Shown: in pieces, positions 6,727-8,254 of the stretch
Position numbering within the stretch: the first letter of the stretch is position 1
Layout of the letters: every line of letters begins with the position of its first letter
Origin: an uncultured Bacteroides sp.
Lineage (GTDB): Bacteria > Bacteroidota > Bacteroidia > Bacteroidales > Bacteroidaceae
DNA length: 8,254 nucleotides
Direction of reading: 5' to 3'
Assembly: GCA_947071285.1 (NCBI GenBank)
Contig: CAMTFK010000204.1
Span: 1-8,254, forward strand
Translations under genes and position numbers: made by a program
Notes under the pieces: model-generated
What the model was told of the DNA's origin: nothing
What the model saw: only the letters and a program-made list of their open reading frames with translations
Databases searched by the model: none

Positions 6727-8001
6727 TTAGTCAATCATCTCAAATCCCGTATACGGCACCAATGCTTTCGGGATACGGATACCTTCCGGTGTCTGGTTAT
6801 TTTCCAGCAGAGCGGCAACGATGCGCGGCAGTGCCAGGGCAGAACCATTCAGAGTATGGCAAAGTTCCGTTTTCTTTTCCCCACTGCGATAGCGGCATTT
6901 CAAACGGTTGGCCTGATATGTATCGAAGTTGGATACAGAACTTACTTCCAGCCAACGTTTCTGTGCTTCGGAATACACCTCGAAGTCGAAGCAAAGCGCA
7001 GCCGTAAAGCTCATATCACCACCACAAAGGCGAAGAATACGATACGGCAGTTCCAGTTTTTGCAACAAACCTTCCACGTGGTCCAGCATCTCCTTGTGAG
7101 ATTGTTTAGAATGTTCCGGCTTGTCAATGCGAACCAGTTCTACTTTGGAGAACTCGTGCAAACGGTTTAAACCGCGTACATCCTTGCCATAAGAACCGGC
7201 TTCACGACGGAAACATTGTGTATATGCGCAATTCTTGATAGGAAGCTGCTTCTCTTCCAGAATCACATCGCGATAGATATTAGTAACAGGAACTTCAGCC
7301 GTCGGAATGAGATACAAGTCATCTACTTCACAATGGTACATCTGACCTTCTTTATCAGGTAACTGACCTGTTCCGTAACCGGAAGCAGCATTCACCACTG
7401 TCGGTGGCATGATTTCCAGATAACCCGATTTACGGGCTTCGTCCAAGAAGAAGTTAATCAGGGCGCGCTGCAACTGTGCACCTTTTCCTTTATAAACAGG
7501 AAATCCGGCTCCCGTAATTTTCACACCCAAGTCGAAATCAATCAAGTCATATTTCTTTGTCAGTTCCCAATGGGGCAGTGCGTCTTTGGGAAGTTCCGTC
7601 TCCATGCCTCCCATCTTTTCAACCACATTGTCTTCGGCACCTACGCCTTCGGGCACTTCATCATAAGGTACATTCGGAATGGTATAGAGCAGGTTTTGCA
7701 TATCTTCGGCAGCCTGGTCCATTTCGGCCTGCAACGTCTTGTTGGCTTCCTTCAGCTCGGCTACACGGCTCTTAGCCACTTCAGCTTCCTCTTTCTTTCC
7801 TTCTTTCATCAGTTGCCCGACGGATTTGGAGATTGAGTTCACTTCAGAGAGGTTATTATCTAATACAGACTGTGTACTACGTCTTTTGTCGTTGAAGGCA
7901 ATTACCTGGTCTATTGTCTCTTTGGCATTTTTGAAATGCTTTTTCTCCAGTCCGCGGATCACCGCGTCGGTGTTTTCTGTAATTTGTTTAATGGTAAGCA
8001 T
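6727..8001 (-). CDS. serS: Serine--tRNA ligase (seryl-tRNA synthetase)
   Basis: The 424-aa length is normal for the bacterial class II enzyme that charges tRNA-Ser (and tRNA-Sec where present) with serine in the cytoplasm. Residues 1-105 form the N-terminal tRNA-binding domain, with a long charged helical hairpin at about 28-105. The catalytic domain shows the TAE serine-binding motif (234-236). It also has motif 2, FRREAGSYGKDVRGLNRLHE (264-283), the segment LEVSSVSNFDTYQANRLKCR (351-370), and motif 3, NGSALALPRIVAALLENNQ (385-403). No expected residue looks missing. It lies downstream of rpmA on the same strand but has its own promoter after the rpmA terminator. It converges on the two-component operon. 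The start ATG at 7999-8001 gives the canonical MLTIKQI N-terminus. Confidence 0.98.
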   Translation of the reverse strand: MLTIKQITENTDAVIRGLEKKHFKNAKETIDQVIAFNDKRRSTQSVLDNNLSEVNSISKSVGQLMKEGKKEEAEVAKSRVAELKEANKTLQAEMDQAAEDMQNLLYTIPNVPYDEVPEGVGAEDNVVEKMGGMETELPKDALPHWELTKKYDLIDFDLGVKITGAGFPVYKGKGAQLQRALINFFLDEARKSGYLEIMPPTVVNAASGYGTGQLPDKEGQMYHCEVDDLYLIPTAEVPVTNIYRDVILEEKQLPIKNCAYTQCFRREAGSYGKDVRGLNRLHEFSKVELVRIDKPEHSKQSHKEMLDHVEGLLQKLELPYRILRLCGGDMSFTAALCFDFEVYSEAQKRWLEVSSVSNFDTYQANRLKCRYRSGEKKTELCHTLNGSALALPRIVAALLENNQTPEGIRIPKALVPYTGFEMID

Positions 8002-8044
8002 ATCTTGATACTTGTTTTTGATGTTTCTCTTCTATATGAGTGTG

Positions 8045-8052
8045 CAAAGATA
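8045..8052 (-). promoter_or_regulatory. -7 element of the serS promoter
   Basis: TATCTTTG on the minus strand matches TAnnTTTG and is followed by CA, as in the flavoprotein promoter. The start site would be near 8039, giving a leader of about 38 nt. No TTTG lies at the usual -33 distance; that position is occupied by the inverted repeat at 8069-8086. A TTTG only 9 bp upstream (8065-8062) is too close to be the partner. Confidence 0.5.
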
Positions 8053-8068
8053 AATAAAAAACAAATAA

Positions 8069-8086
8069 TGTGCGATGTTTCGCACA
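8069..8086. repeat. Short inverted repeat upstream of serS
   Basis: TGTGCGA (8069-8075), a 4-base loop TGTT, and TCGCACA (8080-8086) are perfectly complementary. The repeat occupies the -33 region of the serS promoter and begins just beyond the rpmA terminator. It could be an operator or activator site, or a small second stem in the rpmA transcript. Confidence 0.4.
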
Positions 8087-8088
8087 AA

Positions 8089-8132
8089 AAGAAGAGGGAT
8101 GTAATCCATACGCGGATCACATCCCTCTTCTT
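8089..8132. terminator. Terminator of rpmA (hairpin competent in both directions)
   Basis: The 19-nt arms at 8089-8107 and 8114-8132 pair throughout except for one G-U position, around a 6-nt loop. The core is AAGAAGAGGGATGT with its complement. On the minus strand the stem ends in U-rich sequence right after the rpmA stop at 8151-8153. On the + strand it is followed by TATTTCTTATT, so it could also stop antisense reading into rpmA. Confidence 0.88.
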
Positions 8133-8150
8133 TATTTCTTATTCCGAAAC

Positions 8151-8254
8151 TTATGCTTCTGTAGTTTCAGCAGGGATTACAGATACATAGCGTCTGTCAT
8201 CCTTGGTTACTTTGAACTGTACAGTTCCGTCTACTAAAGCGAAAAGAGTGTGGT
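8151..8254 (-). CDS. rpmA: 50S ribosomal protein L27, C-terminal part (partial)
   Basis: Read on the minus strand from the window edge, the frame gives 33 full residues and a TAA stop at 8151-8153. The segments HTLFALVDGTVQF and DDRRYVSVIPAE are characteristic of bacterial L27, a large-subunit protein near the peptidyl-transferase centre. The N-terminal half lies beyond the right edge. In many bacteria rplU precedes rpmA; that cannot be seen here. It is followed by its own terminator and then serS on the same strand. Confidence 0.95.
   Translation of the reverse strand, partial: HTLFALVDGTVQFKVTKDDRRYVSVIPAETTEA

Noticed and set aside
8089..8132. Long inverted repeat considered as a mobile-element end or CRISPR repeat
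   Set aside because: There is a single copy with a U-rich flank directly after the rpmA stop, no spacer pattern and no transposase. It is a terminator.
7739..8190. Overlapping + strand open frames covering the serS 5' end and the rpmA terminator
   Set aside because: They overlap serS antisense and run through the terminator hairpin into the rpmA 3' end; the translations are low-complexity and not protein-like.

Overview
The window looks like a housekeeping-plus-accessory stretch of a Bacteroidales chromosome, most likely genus Bacteroides. The reasons are moderate GC content, A-rich leaders without strong Shine-Dalgarno sites, promoters of the Bacteroides type (TAnnTTTG at -7, TTG/TTTG near -33), an outer-membrane beta-barrel receptor of the Bacteroidetes type, and a LytS/LytTR-type two-component pair. 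No transposase, integrase, phage gene, CRISPR array, tRNA or rRNA was found.

Layout. (1) Positions 1-68 hold the last codons of an unidentified + strand gene. It converges on the gene at 145-2451, and the two share a perfect 20-bp-stem bidirectional terminator. (2) Positions 145-2451 (minus) encode a 768-aa flavin/iron-sulfur protein that fuses a PyrK/NfnA-like module to a GltD/NfnB-like module. An Asp replaces the first [2Fe-2S] cysteine, so a fused NfnAB-type transhydrogenase fits better than the usual 'dihydroorotate dehydrogenase/glutamate synthase' label. (3) The 251-bp divergent region 2452-2702 carries a promoter for the minus gene, a 14-bp palindrome in its leader, and two possible tandem promoters for the + strand operon. 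(4) Positions 2703-6563 (plus) form a tight three-gene operon: an outer-membrane beta-barrel receptor, a four-helix LytS-like histidine kinase (5-nt gap) and a LytTR response regulator (1-nt gap). (5) The 163-bp convergent gap 6564-6726 holds two stem-loops resembling a REP-like repeat unit. (6) Positions 6727-8001 (minus) are serS. (7) Positions 8002-8150 hold a serS promoter, an inverted repeat and a 19-bp-stem terminator. (8) The minus-strand 3' end of rpmA (ribosomal protein L27) runs off the right edge.

How the parts work together. The receptor, kinase and regulator probably form one envelope-to-nucleoid signalling unit: a barrel in the outer membrane, a kinase with almost no periplasmic domain, and a LytTR DNA-binding output. 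The ligand and target genes cannot be read from the sequence. The NfnAB-like enzyme would balance NADH, NADPH and ferredoxin pools in an anaerobe. serS and rpmA are translation genes on the same strand but are separated by a terminator and a new promoter. The most interesting items are the Asp-ligated fused NfnAB, the receptor-kinase-regulator operon, and the twin-palindrome element after that operon.
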